Shown here: piece by piece, positions 35,320 through 46,703 of the stretch
Layout: each line of letters starts with the position of its first letter
Numbering within the stretch: the stretch's first letter is position 1
From: Arthrobotrys musiformis
Lineage: Eukaryota > Ascomycota > Orbiliomycetes > Orbiliales > Orbiliaceae
Assembly (NCBI GenBank): GCA_036971715.1
Contig: JAVHJL010000005.1
Span: 744,001 to 808,000, forward strand
Reading direction: 5' to 3'
Length of the DNA: 64,000 nt
The notes under the pieces: generated by a model
The model's database searches: none
What the model was told of the DNA's origin: nothing
Seen by the model: the letters and a program-made list of their open reading frames with translations, nothing else
Translations under genes and position numbers: made by a program

Positions 35320-38300
35320 CTTGCCCTAACAGTACTGCAGTGATAATAACAAAATAACAAACAAAAAGGAAAATAGGAGGAAAGCCCTCGTGTCGTGTAT
35401 ACCAAAGGCCGAATGATTTCCAGTTATAAGTCGAATAATATCCAAGTGTTCGTATATTTATTTCTTTCATATAAATTCGTAGTTGTATGTCTTGTATTGT
35501 CCTTCTCGAAATATCGATATATTATAGGCCGAAAAAAGGTAGTGTCTTCCAAAAGTCTGGTTCTTGAAAGAAAAAAAAGCAAACCCTCCCCCCTTCCTCC
35601 ATAGCATGGCTTAAGCTTTCATCCCTCTCTAGCACATCTTCTAGTTCAGGTAGATCTTATATCACCCGGATTCGGTATAAAATGTCGGAAGATGGGGGCA
35701 AAAAAATCCAGGAAAACCACCCAACGTCGGAAACCAAGTATCGAAAAGCGTAAATGTCGAATAAATATTTATAAAAAAAAGAAGAGCCTCACTATAATTC
35801 TGTGATATTATACCTGCATCCAACAGAAACTAGTGATTTAAAAAAGGGACGGCCGTAAATGAAAAAGGAATGAGGAAAAATTCAGAAATCCAACCTTCCG
35901 CATTATTCATCAAAGGGGGGGGGATAATAATGGGGTTTTGTATCAAAAAGAAGTCCCCCAGGCTACCAGCAGATAGAAAATTCCTGCAGCTGCATAGGCT
36001 TGCAAGTTGCCCCATCCTTCGATTTCAAAATGTGGGCACCTCCCTTCCCGCTGGTTAGGATCCGAGTTGCCCATGATCAGAGTGGAGTTGCTGAGTGGGA
36101 AAAAAGGACTGAGCGGTACCCCGGTGGGGCGGTCTAAACCAATTATGTCTCCGCAAGGAGGTGGAAGTAAGGTTAGTCCCTGTAACACGAACTCAAAAAA
36201 AGGTCACTGAAGTATTCGAGACGACCGCCCAGCTCCAGGCCCATGGGTAAGGAAAAAACTTCAGGTGAATGGATTAATACGATCGGCCCCATTCCTTACG
36301 AAAGGATTTGCACGATAGGGAAAAAAGTCTTAACTACGGCTCGGTTGGAGGATTGAATCATGGGCTTCGGGCAATAGACCCGATACGGCGACCTGGTGGA
36401 TCTTGCATGCTCCAACAACCGCACCGAGGAAAAAAAATCAAAACGAAGTCGAAGCCACCGAAGACTTTTGTGGGTCCATTCTAGATCTACAGAATGCCCA
36501 GGACTAAATAAACAAACAAAAAAAACTTTAAGAAGGTATGAACTTGTCTCACAATGAAGTCCCAGGAATATTTCGTTTCAACATCCGCCAAGCACCTTTC
36601 GATTGGCGCGAGATTTGATAGGCGTTCAATAAGATCTGATGTATATATACCTTACCTAAACACCTCCCTCATCCAGTTGCAGCACAGCGCCGACACTGGC
36701 ACGGCAAACGAAAAGTAAAAGAACTCCCTTGCATGAGCATGAGAGCATGCATGACGAAAAGAAAAAAAGGCACTCAAAGCCAAGACCAAGGAACGGAAGA
36801 GAGAAAAATCAACCAGCAGCGGCAAAAACAATTTATTCCTTTTCAGCAGCCGTCTTCTTTTCCTTTCCTCGAACTTCGAACGAGCAGGAAGAGTATCAAG
36901 TTGGGGTTGAGGTTTTTCAACAATTTGCACGTGGAAATGCAATCTTCCTGGGGTGGCTGAACCGGCCGGCCGTACGCACCCAAACAGGCAGCAGGTGGGT
37001 AAACGCACCCGCGCACGGTCTCAGGGACGAAGACATGGAAATATATAACGAGTAAGTGCTCGCGCAGAAGATGGTGCACTATGCATGTGAGCCGTGATGT
37101 ATTATGCACCTACATATACGAAAGCTGAAGACTTAGCTGGCTTACGTACTTGACTCGTCCAATGGCTTGCTGCGGGGGCGTAAGGCTTTCGCATATGTCG
37201 AAACCATTGCTGCGCCAGAAACATGTTCAACAAAACTTCGAATATTCACTATCACGAGGACCCGAACCGGCGGTCCCAGCTGTAGCTCGATAAGAAACTT
37301 CGTGAGTTCACCGGTCTTGGCTCGTCTCGACGGATATGCAGGGTATCATGGGTTCAGAAACGGTTCCTGAGCTCTCCCATTGAAGCTTTCGAATTTCTAA
37401 TACCAGCCCAACGTAGCCAACGGCTATGTCCCGAAGCGGTAGATAGGACTTATACGTTAAACACAACTCCACAATATCCAACAGTCCCCATATCCCCATA
37501 TATGTAATATAACATCCCCAGACCGTTTACAGATTTCACATTCCCCCGCGTTCCACATCAAGCTAGCCAGCCAAAGGAAACGGCCCCAATTCTCCATACC
37601 CCAGAAAAATAGAAAAGGGAAAGAAAGAGGAGAGCGAAAAAGATGTTACATACTACGTAAAATGAGGGGTTTCAAATGTCCCCCAAGTTCCCCAGACTAT
37701 TATCGTTCGCGTACCTCGCCTAGGCATGTGAGGCCGACTAACATTCACCATCTTATCGAAAACGGCTTCGAGGCTCTGCAACCGAAGCCTAATGTACTCT
37801 CCAATGGTTGCCCCAAAATCTGACTAATCTTCAAACATTCTTACAAATTCCTGCCTTAGGTTTCTACAATCCGAACCGCAATACCGACGAAATGAAACGG
37901 CTCTCAAGTCGGGGAAGCTCGTGAACGAGGGTTCGAAATTAGACCTCGTATTCGAGTAAAACATTTAAAATACTCACACTCTCCCACTCAGACATGTGCA
38001 AGTTAGCCGCCCGTTCGAGCCCTAGGCAGAAAGCTACCCGAGCCGCGAAAACAATCCATAAGAGCTATTAATATTTGATATGATCGAATCGAACTATTAA
38101 AATAGTTGAGCCCCAATTATCTTGTAAACCATGGTACCAAATGGTAGCAACTATAGGCTGGTCGACTTCGAGGTAGTCCTGGTGTCCAGATATATAGCAA
38201 ATGTCATGAAAGGATGAGGCCACAAGCCAAGTCCACAACGATAAAAACTGGTTTAAAATGTTACATATCGTATGATAACTATAGTATCGTTTCCGTAGCT

Positions 38301-38711
38301 GGCTCAAGCTCCAGACCTACCCTGCACTTGCCGTAGTCCCGCTCTATCCTTACCATAGTCTAGTCCCATTGCTCGAGACTAGCCAGAAGCTGAGGTGCAC
38401 GAGACCTCAACACCACGTTGAACCCAAAAACAACACAAAACCCGGCTGTAACACCAACGCATCCCGATTGGTCCAAGGCCCCTGATCCCTGTCCGTCCGC
38501 TCTTCGCGTAAAATCCATTTCCAGTTTCCACTGCGACAAATTTTCTTCGATATCAATCAACCTTGAAAAAAAAAGTTATCTTCAAAAACCACCATCGCCA
38601 TCTACCGTCTACGACACCCCCACTAACCCGGATATACCCCCCAATCCGGGTCGCATACACTCAATCCACCTAAGTTTAGCAAGATAGAGTGAGATAAAAG
38701 AGGTATTCACA
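35320..38711. other. Intergenic, 3.4 kb, divergent promoters, no supported gene
   Basis: Lies between the divergently transcribed rhodopsin-domain gene and BRX1. Open frames at 36652-37109 on both strands are short, mutually antisense and without features. I see no conserved protein fragments or terminal repeats. Confidence 0.55.
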
Positions 38712-39759
38712 ATGTCGGCAGTCCTGAAATCCGTCACGGACGCCCGCTCCACAAAGTCCAAAGAAGAGTCCACAGACTCTACAAATGGCATCGACAAGAA
38801 GTTCCGTCAGAGGGTACTAATCCTCTCCTCGCGGGGTGTCACATACCGGTACTTCCCCCCATAACCTCAATATAACAAAGAAACAAGAAAGAAATACTAA
38901 CAAAAGGGAAAAAAGACAGCGCCACCTCCTCCAAGACCTCACCTCCCTCCTCCCACACAGTCGCAAAGACTCAAAACTCGACACAAAGTCCAAACTCCAC
39001 CAACTAAACGAACTAGCAGACCTCTACAACTGCAACAACATCCTCTTCTTCGAAGCCCGCAAGCGCGAGGATCTGTACATGTGGATGTCAAAACCCCCCA
39101 ACGGTCCCACCGTCAAATTCCACGTTCAAAATCTGCACACCATGGAGGAATTACACTTTTCGGGTAACTGCTTGAAGGGTAGCAGGCCGCTGTTGAGCTT
39201 CGATAAGACCTTCGAGAGTAAGCCCTATTTAACCGTGGTGAAGGAGTTGATGCAGCAGACCTTCGGCGTACCAAAGGGTGCGAGGAAGAGTAAACCCTTC
39301 GTGGACCACGTAATGAGCTTCACCGTCGCCGACGGAAAAATCTGGATCCGATGCTACCAAATCTGCGAAGCGGAACTCGGGAAGAAGGATGCAATGGAAA
39401 CCGAAGAGGACGAAGAAAATAAGAAGAAGGCAGCAAAGAAAGTCGGACGCTCGGAGACGGAAATCAGTTTACTAGAAATCGGACCTAGACTGGTTTTGAC
39501 CCCGATCATCATCCAGGAAGGCTCCTTCGGCGGTCCCATCATCTACGAAAACAAGGAGTACGTTTCGCCCAACGTCTTGAGGGCAGAATACCGCAACAGG
39601 AGGGCCCAGAAATTCAACGTTCGAAGCGCACAAAAGGTCGGCAGGGAGATCAAGAAGAAGGCCCTACGGCTCGACAAACACCGCGTCGGAGGCGGTGGAG
39701 GAAAGGACTGGGAAGAATTACAAGCCGGTCTGAAGGATTTATTCCAGGATGATGACTAG
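38712..39759 (+). CDS. BRX1: Ribosome biogenesis protein BRX1 (Brix domain)
   Basis: Nucleolar assembly factor for the 60S subunit (27SA pre-rRNA processing) with a Brix domain. Two exons, 38712-38848 and 38916-39759; 326 aa. The 67-bp intron has a perfect TACTAAC branch site. The join restores RGVTYRQRHLLQDLTSLLPH. Brix-domain landmarks are SRKDSKLDTKSKLHQLNELA, CNNILFFEARKREDLYMWM, GPTVKFHVQNLHTMEEL, RPLLSFDKTF and HVMSFTVADGKIWIRCYQI. The C terminus is basic and then acidic (LKDLFQDDD). The ATG at 38712 gives MSAVLKSVTDA in good context. Usual length is about 290-350 aa. Confidence 0.95.
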
Positions 39760-40166
39760 AGAAAACCTAATTGTACTATCTATAAAAAGTCCTTTGGCGA
39801 GTTTCTATATACCTGCTATTCTATTTACTCTTTGGGAGTTCAGTGGAGAATGTATTACTAGTTGTCATGGATCTATGTACCCGTTTCGGTTCGTCATAAA
39901 AAGCTAGACTCAGTCTTGTTCTCATTACAATAACGATAACAAATATGTCCTTTTGTAAGAATAAAAAACGAAACGCCGCAATCCTATAATCCATACCCCA
40001 TATTCCATTCCGTAGTCCGCCCGTCCATAAACCGTTTTGCCGCCATAAAAGGATAACGCCGTAGCCCAGGGTATCGATCCCAAATTCCGTCATAAGCAAA
40101 AAATCCTGAAAAACAAGAGAGAGAAAACCAAGAGAAGGCACTTGGTGGAATGACAAGACCCTATCT
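39760..40166. other. Short intergenic, convergent genes
   Basis: 3' flanks of BRX1 and the F-box protein gene. An antisense frame here (39821-40294) is not supported. Confidence 0.6.
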
Positions 40167-42032
40167 CTAATTCTCCATGTCATCCACAGACCAACTCGAA
40201 TCATTCCCGTCTTCATCCTCGTACGCCAATTTGTCAACCTTAAAATCCGAATCCTCCTCACTATCGTACCTGGCCCTCTTGGCTCCAACCACAAAACTCT
40301 GAGACTTCTGCGTCCTTCTCCCCTTCGTAGGGTTCGAGGACTTCCCCGGCGAAACTTCCTTGAGAGCTGCAGCTTGCTTCCCTTTCTTATTCAGAGACGC
40401 TCTCTTCCGAGCAGTAGTAGCCTTCTTCGGAGAGCTCCTCTTCGCCGGCCGATTCTCAGATAAATCCAAAAAATCCGCCTCATTAAGTTGATTCCCCGTC
40501 GGTCTCGAATCATCCAACCGGAACAAAACCCTCTCGCAAAGCCCCACGGTAACATTAGGATCCCACTGCACTTTCACCCCTTCGCTCTTCTTCTTTGCCA
40601 CAAACCCCTTCCACGCATTCCCACGACGATCTAAAAATGCCATGGCGAATTCATCCCCCCACTTCCTCCTACTCGCCGCTCGATCCCTCCAGCTCAATTC
40701 CGGGAGTATACACCAGATATCTATCTCCCTCAACGCCATGAACCCACCGTTGCGGGCGGTGTCTGCCATCCCTTCCAAAACTCTCTCGCAGTCGGCAGCA
40801 GTCCAATTGCCCAATCCCCGCATGATCAGACTCTCCAGTGTCTGCGGCCACTTCGGCATCGGGATTTCGAGTAGTTCCATTTCATCATGGCTGAGGATAC
40901 CGGGGACGTCTTCGTAGAGCAATCTCTTGAGATTTGGTGTTGCAGTATCCAAAATACTCAAAAAACCGGCATAAATACCCGGGCAGTGAATAACCTCAAG
41001 TTCCTCGATATGCTTCCCGCTCGTTTGTAGAAAACTTTGAAGATCGATGGTATTAATATTTTTCAGATCTTCCAAAACAAGTCGCTTGAGCTGGTGCACC
41101 CCGGCGAGCTGGGTGAGAAAATATGCGTTGACGAAGGTGCAATCCTTCAAGGTGAGATCCCTGAGGTACTTCAAATGCCCGAGTGAGCTGGCAATAGTCG
41201 CAATCTGGACTTCGACCTCGTTCTCCTCCTCCTCATCGCGGTAATATTCGAGGGGAGTCGGAGTATCGAATCCAGTCATCGTAAGAGCCTTCAGTGACCT
41301 GAAAGGCTCGACGTCTTTATGAACGGCATGTAGCCATCCAAAACCCCTCTGACTCCTCGTCATCTTCTTGGAAGATCCATCACGGGTGTCATATTGAGCC
41401 GCAATGGCCCAGCAGAGCTCGCCATCCCACGTCCAATCCTGCAACCTGATATTATTCCCCTGTAACGCTGTAAGAACAGTAGTATCCATATCCGGCTTCC
41501 TCCCAGAGGCATAAAGCAGCTCAGGGCTCCAAGGCCCCGAAGACACGCAAACATCGGTGACATGCGAGGATAGCTGTACGATATCCTGCAATCCAAACTT
41601 AAGCAGCTTGGCATCACAGATCTCGGCAGAATGCGCCTCGATCCTGCGGACTTTCCTCGCGAGCGCCGGATTGGTCTTAAGGACGTCATAGAATTTGCGA
41701 AGCCGGGAGATGGGGGTCGTGGGAGGAGTATGGTAAAGAAGGTCGTTCGCGGGGTCCTCGAAGGCTTTGCAGGTACGGGCCGCGTTAGCGAGCCACGCAT
41801 GGTCGATTGGGGCCGAATGGCTCTGCAGGTTCGTGGCTGCGAATTTGAGGATAGGGACCAGAACGTGGTATGGCAGCGTGGCCCATGGCGGGTACTTTGC
41901 CTGCCGTGGTGTTGTGAAAGCCTTTGTGCTCGAACCCGAGCTTGAAGTGGCGGCGGCGGAGGACTTCCTCGTCCTCTTCGGAGGCGGGTTACTGCTCTTG
42001 GCCGAGCTACGGGTACGCTTCGCAGCTGGCAT
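40167..42032 (-). CDS. F-box and leucine-rich-repeat-like protein
   Basis: Single-exon gene of 621 aa. Residues 1-45 are basic and Ser/Pro-rich (KRTRSSAKSS), a likely nuclear signal. An F-box-like segment (PPWATLPYHVLVPILKFAAT, then WLANAARTCKAFEDPANDLLY) spans about 47-103. Leucine-rich repeats follow at about 215-430, for example LKYLRDLTLKDCTFVNAYFL, LKRLVLEDLKN, IEELEVIHCPG and LESLIMRGLGNW. The C-terminal tail is alternately basic (SPKKATTARKRASLNKKGK) and acidic (EEDSDFKVDKLAYEDED). The architecture suggests a substrate receptor of an SCF ubiquitin ligase; the target is unknown. No orthologue name can be given with confidence. Confidence 0.8.
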   Translation of the reverse strand: MPAAKRTRSSAKSSNPPPKRTRKSSAAATSSSGSSTKAFTTPRQAKYPPWATLPYHVLVPILKFAATNLQSHSAPIDHAWLANAARTCKAFEDPANDLLYHTPPTTPISRLRKFYDVLKTNPALARKVRRIEAHSAEICDAKLLKFGLQDIVQLSSHVTDVCVSSGPWSPELLYASGRKPDMDTTVLTALQGNNIRLQDWTWDGELCWAIAAQYDTRDGSSKKMTRSQRGFGWLHAVHKDVEPFRSLKALTMTGFDTPTPLEYYRDEEEENEVEVQIATIASSLGHLKYLRDLTLKDCTFVNAYFLTQLAGVHQLKRLVLEDLKNINTIDLQSFLQTSGKHIEELEVIHCPGIYAGFLSILDTATPNLKRLLYEDVPGILSHDEMELLEIPMPKWPQTLESLIMRGLGNWTAADCERVLEGMADTARNGGFMALREIDIWCILPELSWRDRAASRRKWGDEFAMAFLDRRGNAWKGFVAKKKSEGVKVQWDPNVTVGLCERVLFRLDDSRPTGNQLNEADFLDLSENRPAKRSSPKKATTARKRASLNKKGKQAAALKEVSPGKSSNPTKGRRTQKSQSFVVGAKRARYDSEEDSDFKVDKLAYEDEDGNDSSWSVDDMEN

Positions 42033-42690
42033 AGTGAATATCGATCGAGGTAGAAGGGATCCGTATGTGTCGTAGAGTTTGTATGCGAGTGAGGTTGTAG
42101 ATAGGTGTCAGGATCCAAGGTTGGCGATGAAAGCAGGATCGAGGAGGGGAGAGTTTGGTCGCCTGAAATCGCGCCGAGGCATTGAAAAGGTTCCAACGCG
42201 ACGCCAAGACAAAGGATCCATCGAAGCAATGCAAAAGAATATTACGTAATCACATCAACCACAGCACATTGAAGGCATAGCTAAGCTAAGACTATGCGTA
42301 TGATCTAAACCCGACCCGACTGTGGAGTAACTTTAGTATCGATGGTTTCGAGCGAGTCATGTGCATTCAGATGGCGCGGACTTGATAATTACTTGTTGAG
42401 TAGCTTTAAATTTGCAATTGTGCGCGGATGCGGCACGACTGCATGCTGCATTAAGAATACTGGGCATTGGTAGCTATAAGGCACAGGCGGGGCGTGTGAT
42501 CATTGCAAGGTCTGGACATTATAAAGTCGGGCAGGGACCTTGGAAAGGTGGCTCCTCCTCCTCCTCCTCCTCCTATCCAAGTAAATATTCATCAAGATAG
42601 AGCCTCACTACACTGCGTGGTAATACTTTCCACAGCATTCTTCTGAGCCCTTGCTATTCACGAACTTCCGAGATATAAGGGATCTATACC
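42033..42690. other. Intergenic with a CTC/TCC microsatellite
   Basis: Upstream region of the F-box gene and of the APH-like gene. A (CTC)n run lies near 42554-42574. No gene seen. Confidence 0.6.
42554..42574 (+). repeat. (CTC)n microsatellite
   Basis: About seven consecutive CTC units in non-coding DNA. Confidence 0.8.
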
Positions 42691-42870
42691 ATGACGTTGC
42701 AATTGTCTCATCACCAGACCATGGCGGACGACACTGGTCGACTCGAGCGACTCGAGCGACTCCGACTTCTTAAGGAACGCCGCCCCCCCCAGGCGCCTCG
42801 CCAGCTCCCCAATTTTGTTGAAGAAAGGGCTCGGTTCGTATAGCTTCACTTTAGCACCAATCAAAACTTG

Positions 42871-43731
42871 ATGCCGGTACTAATTGAATACATTAGTGCT
42901 GAAGCTATATCCAAGAAGGAGAATGGCATACCCGAGAACGCCATCAATCTCTGCCCCAATCGTGGCATGGCGAGTAAAGTGTTTTACCTCCCGGATACAA
43001 ATACAGTCCTGAAAGTCGGCTGTACAAATCTTGTGAAGCAAAATGAAGCCGAAGCTTTGAGACTTCTGGGTTCTAAAACGTCCGTACCCGTTCCCAAAGT
43101 CCACGAGTATTATGAGAAAAATGGCTTAGGGTTTCTGCATATGTCAAAGATCGAAGGGACGCCTCTATCGGATGTCTGGAAGGAATGGCCCCAAGAGAAA
43201 AGAGATAAGGTCATTTCGCAACTTCGCGGGTACATAGAGCAGTGGCAAGGTATCACCGGCGATTTTTACGGAGCCATAGGCGGTAACCCATGTGAGGATG
43301 GTTTCTTCACCCACTGGAGTCCCCCGTCTCGGAAGATTCTAAAATATGGCCCTTTCGCGTCACGCCAGGAATACAATGCGGGATTGGTAGAGGCAATAAA
43401 AAATTCTCGGTCATTGGAGACTACATCTAGCTTCCCAGAAGACCTAGCTCAAAAGATTTCCGCTTTGCAGGGTGAAGAGAAGGTGTTCTCGCATGGCGAT
43501 ATCTACCCGGGTAACATCATGGTTAACGATGACGCCGTTATCACTGGGGTGATTGACTGGGAGATGGCGTCTTTTAGTCCCAAGGATCGTGACTATTTTG
43601 AAGCTAAGCACCGAGTACGGGACGAGTCCTGGGGGGCTGCACTTGAGGGTTGCTTTCCAGAAGATAATAAGGCCAATTATGAGCTCCTCAAAGAGCTGAA
43701 GAGAACACTAATTATCTACTGTGGTTTCTAG
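42871..43731 (+). CDS. Aminoglycoside phosphotransferase (APH)-like kinase-fold protein
   Basis: Kinase-fold protein of the APH/choline-kinase-like family that is abundant in filamentous fungi; the substrate is generally unknown and antibiotic resistance should not be assumed. Nucleotide-binding features include VFYLPDTNTVLKVG (the lysine). The catalytic loop is SHGDIYPGNIMVND and the metal-binding motif GVIDWEMASF. From the ATG at 42871 the protein is 286 aa. An upstream segment, 42691-42833, encodes a plausible N-terminal exon (LPNFVEERAR at its end). The sequence GGTACTAATTGAATACATTAG just inside the present start looks like a branch point plus acceptor. The true gene may therefore begin at 42691, with an intron ending at 42894; the donor would be a weak GTTCGT. 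Start is uncertain, family is secure. Confidence 0.8.
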   Translation: MPVLIEYISAEAISKKENGIPENAINLCPNRGMASKVFYLPDTNTVLKVGCTNLVKQNEAEALRLLGSKTSVPVPKVHEYYEKNGLGFLHMSKIEGTPLSDVWKEWPQEKRDKVISQLRGYIEQWQGITGDFYGAIGGNPCEDGFFTHWSPPSRKILKYGPFASRQEYNAGLVEAIKNSRSLETTSSFPEDLAQKISALQGEEKVFSHGDIYPGNIMVNDDAVITGVIDWEMASFSPKDRDYFEAKHRVRDESWGAALEGCFPEDNKANYELLKELKRTLIIYCGF

Positions 43732-45524
43732 ATTGTATTATACAAGATGATGCATGTTATGTATAGTCTCGAAGCCAATTTGTTGTATCCTCGAATATTT
43801 ATTGATTTCTGAAAACAAATTTGTCTGCGTGCGGTCCACCCTGATGAATACGGTCTGAGTACGAGACAATAGCCCCGACATACAAAGTTCCGGCACTGTG
43901 ACATATATATAAAATCAGTTTTGGACTTCTAAATTGTGTCAACGAAAGCACATGCATGTATAAGCAACTTATTTAACATTCACGGACTCAGTCGCTTATC
44001 CAAGGGGAAATTACGGTATTCATTCTACGTAGACCCGTATCTTCTGGGAACCCTGCCATTATTATGAAGACCACTGCAAAGATCAAGTTTAAACGTCCTC
44101 CTACTTCAATTTTGAATCATAACATTCAAAGTAAGACAGGACTGGTTCTACACCCACAATCTCGATAATTGAAAGCAAAAGTTTTTAGATTAATTAATAC
44201 AGTATCTGGATGAGCTCGAGCTCAACAAGATTTAAAACAAGAATTTGCAATATAACACTAAACCAGAGAACAAGTTGGCTCGTAAACCAATCTCGTGACG
44301 AGGATTAGACTGCACGACTGGCACGCAGGACGACAAGAAAAAAAGACAAACAAGCAAACGGGCGAAATTGTAAAATATAGGATAACAAAAAACACGCAGG
44401 GCAGTACGATTGTACAACAAAACAGTGGCGAGAATATTGGAATGAAGAAAGCGAATTGAAAAGTATGCGCATGGGCAACTGAATTCTTCGAGAGGGCTTG
44501 AAAAGCTGTGATCAGTCACGTCGGAGTCCTTCATAGGAACCCATTTATTTAACGGGCTCTTGCCTCCCAATTATGCCCGGTCACCCGCGCTATATTTGAA
44601 GCTGGGGTCCGGCGCAAGCTTTCCACAAGCGCCAGTGTACCGGACGGAATGAGCTCTTCGCCTTCGAGGGCACATACACACTCCAAGACCCAGTCCTGAC
44701 ATCCTTTTGTCCCGTCGGTGGGTGCCTTTTCCGCCGCGATTGTCTTCACAACATCCCTCTTGTGTTTGTCCGAATCGAGGGTCGCTATCCAAAATTTCCC
44801 TTTTGCGACATGTTAGTCAGTCTTAAAGCCCACCTGCAGTGCCAGATAGGAGTGGTATTGTTTCTATTTACCTTCTGAGCTTGGACTCAGAATCTGGGTG
44901 TCAAGTCTCCCATCATACCCATACCACCTTCGCTCCGGGACCACGCAAATCACATGGTGCAAGTCTCCCCTTCCACTATCATCACCATGCCTTTCGATCG
45001 CAAGCCCCCAGTGGGACCCATGGCCCGGTCTTGTATCTACTCCAGAACCGTATACGACAATGGAGAGACTGTACGATGGCATTTTGTTCCGGGTGTCTGG
45101 AATTTCAAACATTGTTAGTTTACCGAAGGATGGATATATATATATACCTATGTATATATAATATAGGTAGACGACGTACTTGGTAAATAGCTGTTTAGTT
45201 TAGAACTATAATGGTTATTTGATGGGTAGGTAAAGATTTGGAATTGCTTTGCAAGTTGCTTTGGTATGTTGATCTGATGAGTTTGGAATCCAATTTTGGA
45301 GATATCTCTGGCATATATATACACTTTCCACAGCTGCTTCTTTGGTAAGAAACTATGCTCCGAAGTAAGTACTCGTGACTTTGCATGGGGTGTCATATCT
45401 CGTGGGGCAGTTAACCTGGCGGCGAGTGGACGGTTTTCCAAAAATACCGAAAGAAGCCGTGCCGCATCGATTGTCGACCCCGTAGGCACTCATCTGAGGA
45501 TCCGGAGCAGAAATTTTTGCGTCC

Positions 45525-45550
45525 GTTTCGTAAACTAAGCGGCGAGGTAG
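45525..45550 (+). repeat. 25-bp dispersed direct repeat, copy 1
   Basis: GTTTCGTAA(A)CTAAG[C/T] followed by GGCGAGGTAG. It matches copy 2 at 45830-45854 with one indel and one C/T change. The flanks show weaker similarity. Confidence 0.6.
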
Positions 45551-45829
45551 TTGGGGAAATTACCCATGAGGCTTCAAGCCATTTTTGTGGTTGGATTCAT
45601 TCCCGCGCGCGAGGTTGTTCAAGTGAGGAACGACATATTGGATGGGAGAGGTCAATTTAGAATATACTGTGCGGCGCCGACTGGGTCGTGTATATACGCT
45701 AATAACCTTCGAGACCCGTACGCAGACGCTACTGAAAATGGGACACCTACGCCGCACCAAGTGTGACCCAACTTGAGCGTCCTAGCCTCCGCATAAAGAT
45801 CCTTAAAGAAGTGTTTGCGAATAATTTAT

Positions 45830-45854
45830 GTTTCGTAACTAAGTGGCGAGGTAG
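45830..45854 (+). repeat. 25-bp dispersed direct repeat, copy 2
   Basis: Second copy, 305 bp downstream of the first. Confidence 0.6.
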
Positions 45855-46079
45855 ACGGGTCACTTGAGTCGCTTTAGTGTGGCCCGATTTAGTGTGCGAG
45901 CGCTTCTAGCTGGCGGTGGATTCGAATATTCTATGCTTATATTTGTTAATATAGTAGGGGTATTCAATGCTACCTTGGAAGAACTGAAGAAGAGAAAAGG
46001 TATTCAAACTTCAGAGAAGGATCGCAACGGGTTTCAGGTATCGCCCGTCGGCCGCGATATATAATCGTCTCATTGCTAT

Positions 46080-46097
46080 CGATAGCTATAGCTATCG
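46080..46097. repeat. Perfect 18-bp palindrome
   Basis: CGATAGCTATAGCTATCG reads the same on both strands and overlaps a second perfect palindrome, GCTATCGATAGC, at 46075-46086. Confidence 0.8.
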
Positions 46098-46190
46098 AAG
46101 TTGTGTAGTAAGGCCATTTGTGCACCGTGGTGCGAGGCATGCACCTCGGCAAAGTAGGCACATTATTACCCTTTCTTATCTTATTGTTCT

Positions 46191-46238
46191 CGCAACGTAA
46201 AATGCAATACATATCGCAACGTAAAACGCAATATATAT
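46191..46238 (+). repeat. Tandem duplication, 2 x 24 bp
   Basis: Two adjacent 24-bp units starting CGCAACGTAAAA. They differ only by two C/T transitions. Confidence 0.8.
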
Positions 46239-46703
46239 ATTATACTTCTTGTAAGTTTTGTGGATAATACCTGATATGTATATGAAAGCTTACGAATGGC
46301 CAGACTGTGAAGCTCATGGCCCATACTTTGCTAGTGTTGATATCATGCGCCAACCACCCAGTTTATGATTCGTTTGGCGGCGTTCGGATGAATCGCACAT
46401 TTATTACGTACTACCCACATTATTACTTGGTTATCCCCTGACGAGGTGCGCTCCTTGCCTGAAGCAGGGCTCTTCGAGACTATATTAGGCACGGGCGACT
46501 ACTTAATACTTGTTGTGTTGTTAGTGTTGTAAAACGACAATGTCGCTAAATCAGGAACAAGTATCGGGGATAAGCAGCTAGCCCTCTTATCACCGAGTGA
46601 TATCAAATTCAATCCCAAGCTTCAAGCTTCAATATTAATCCATCCCGACTCTCCTCCAACCCCCATACCAACTTCCTCCAAACAACCCACAAAATCCCCC
46701 AAA

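Larger units (their letters stand above)
43732..46703. other. Intergenic, 3 kb, with small repeats and palindromes
   Basis: No supported protein gene. It holds a pair of diverged 25-bp direct repeats (45525 and 45830), nested palindromes near 46075-46097, a 24-bp tandem duplication (46191-46238) and a 14-bp palindrome TGAGCTCGAGCTCA at 44211. These could be remnants of a small non-autonomous mobile element, but no clear terminal repeats or target duplications were found. Confidence 0.5.

Noticed and set aside
37925..38020. GGTTCGAAATT and GTTCGAGCC words resembling tRNA B-boxes
   Set aside because: No matching A-box upstream and no acceptor stem pairing.
42658..42864. 68-codon minus-strand frame upstream of the APH-like gene
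   Set aside because: It is antisense to the possible first exon; it has no domain or splice support.
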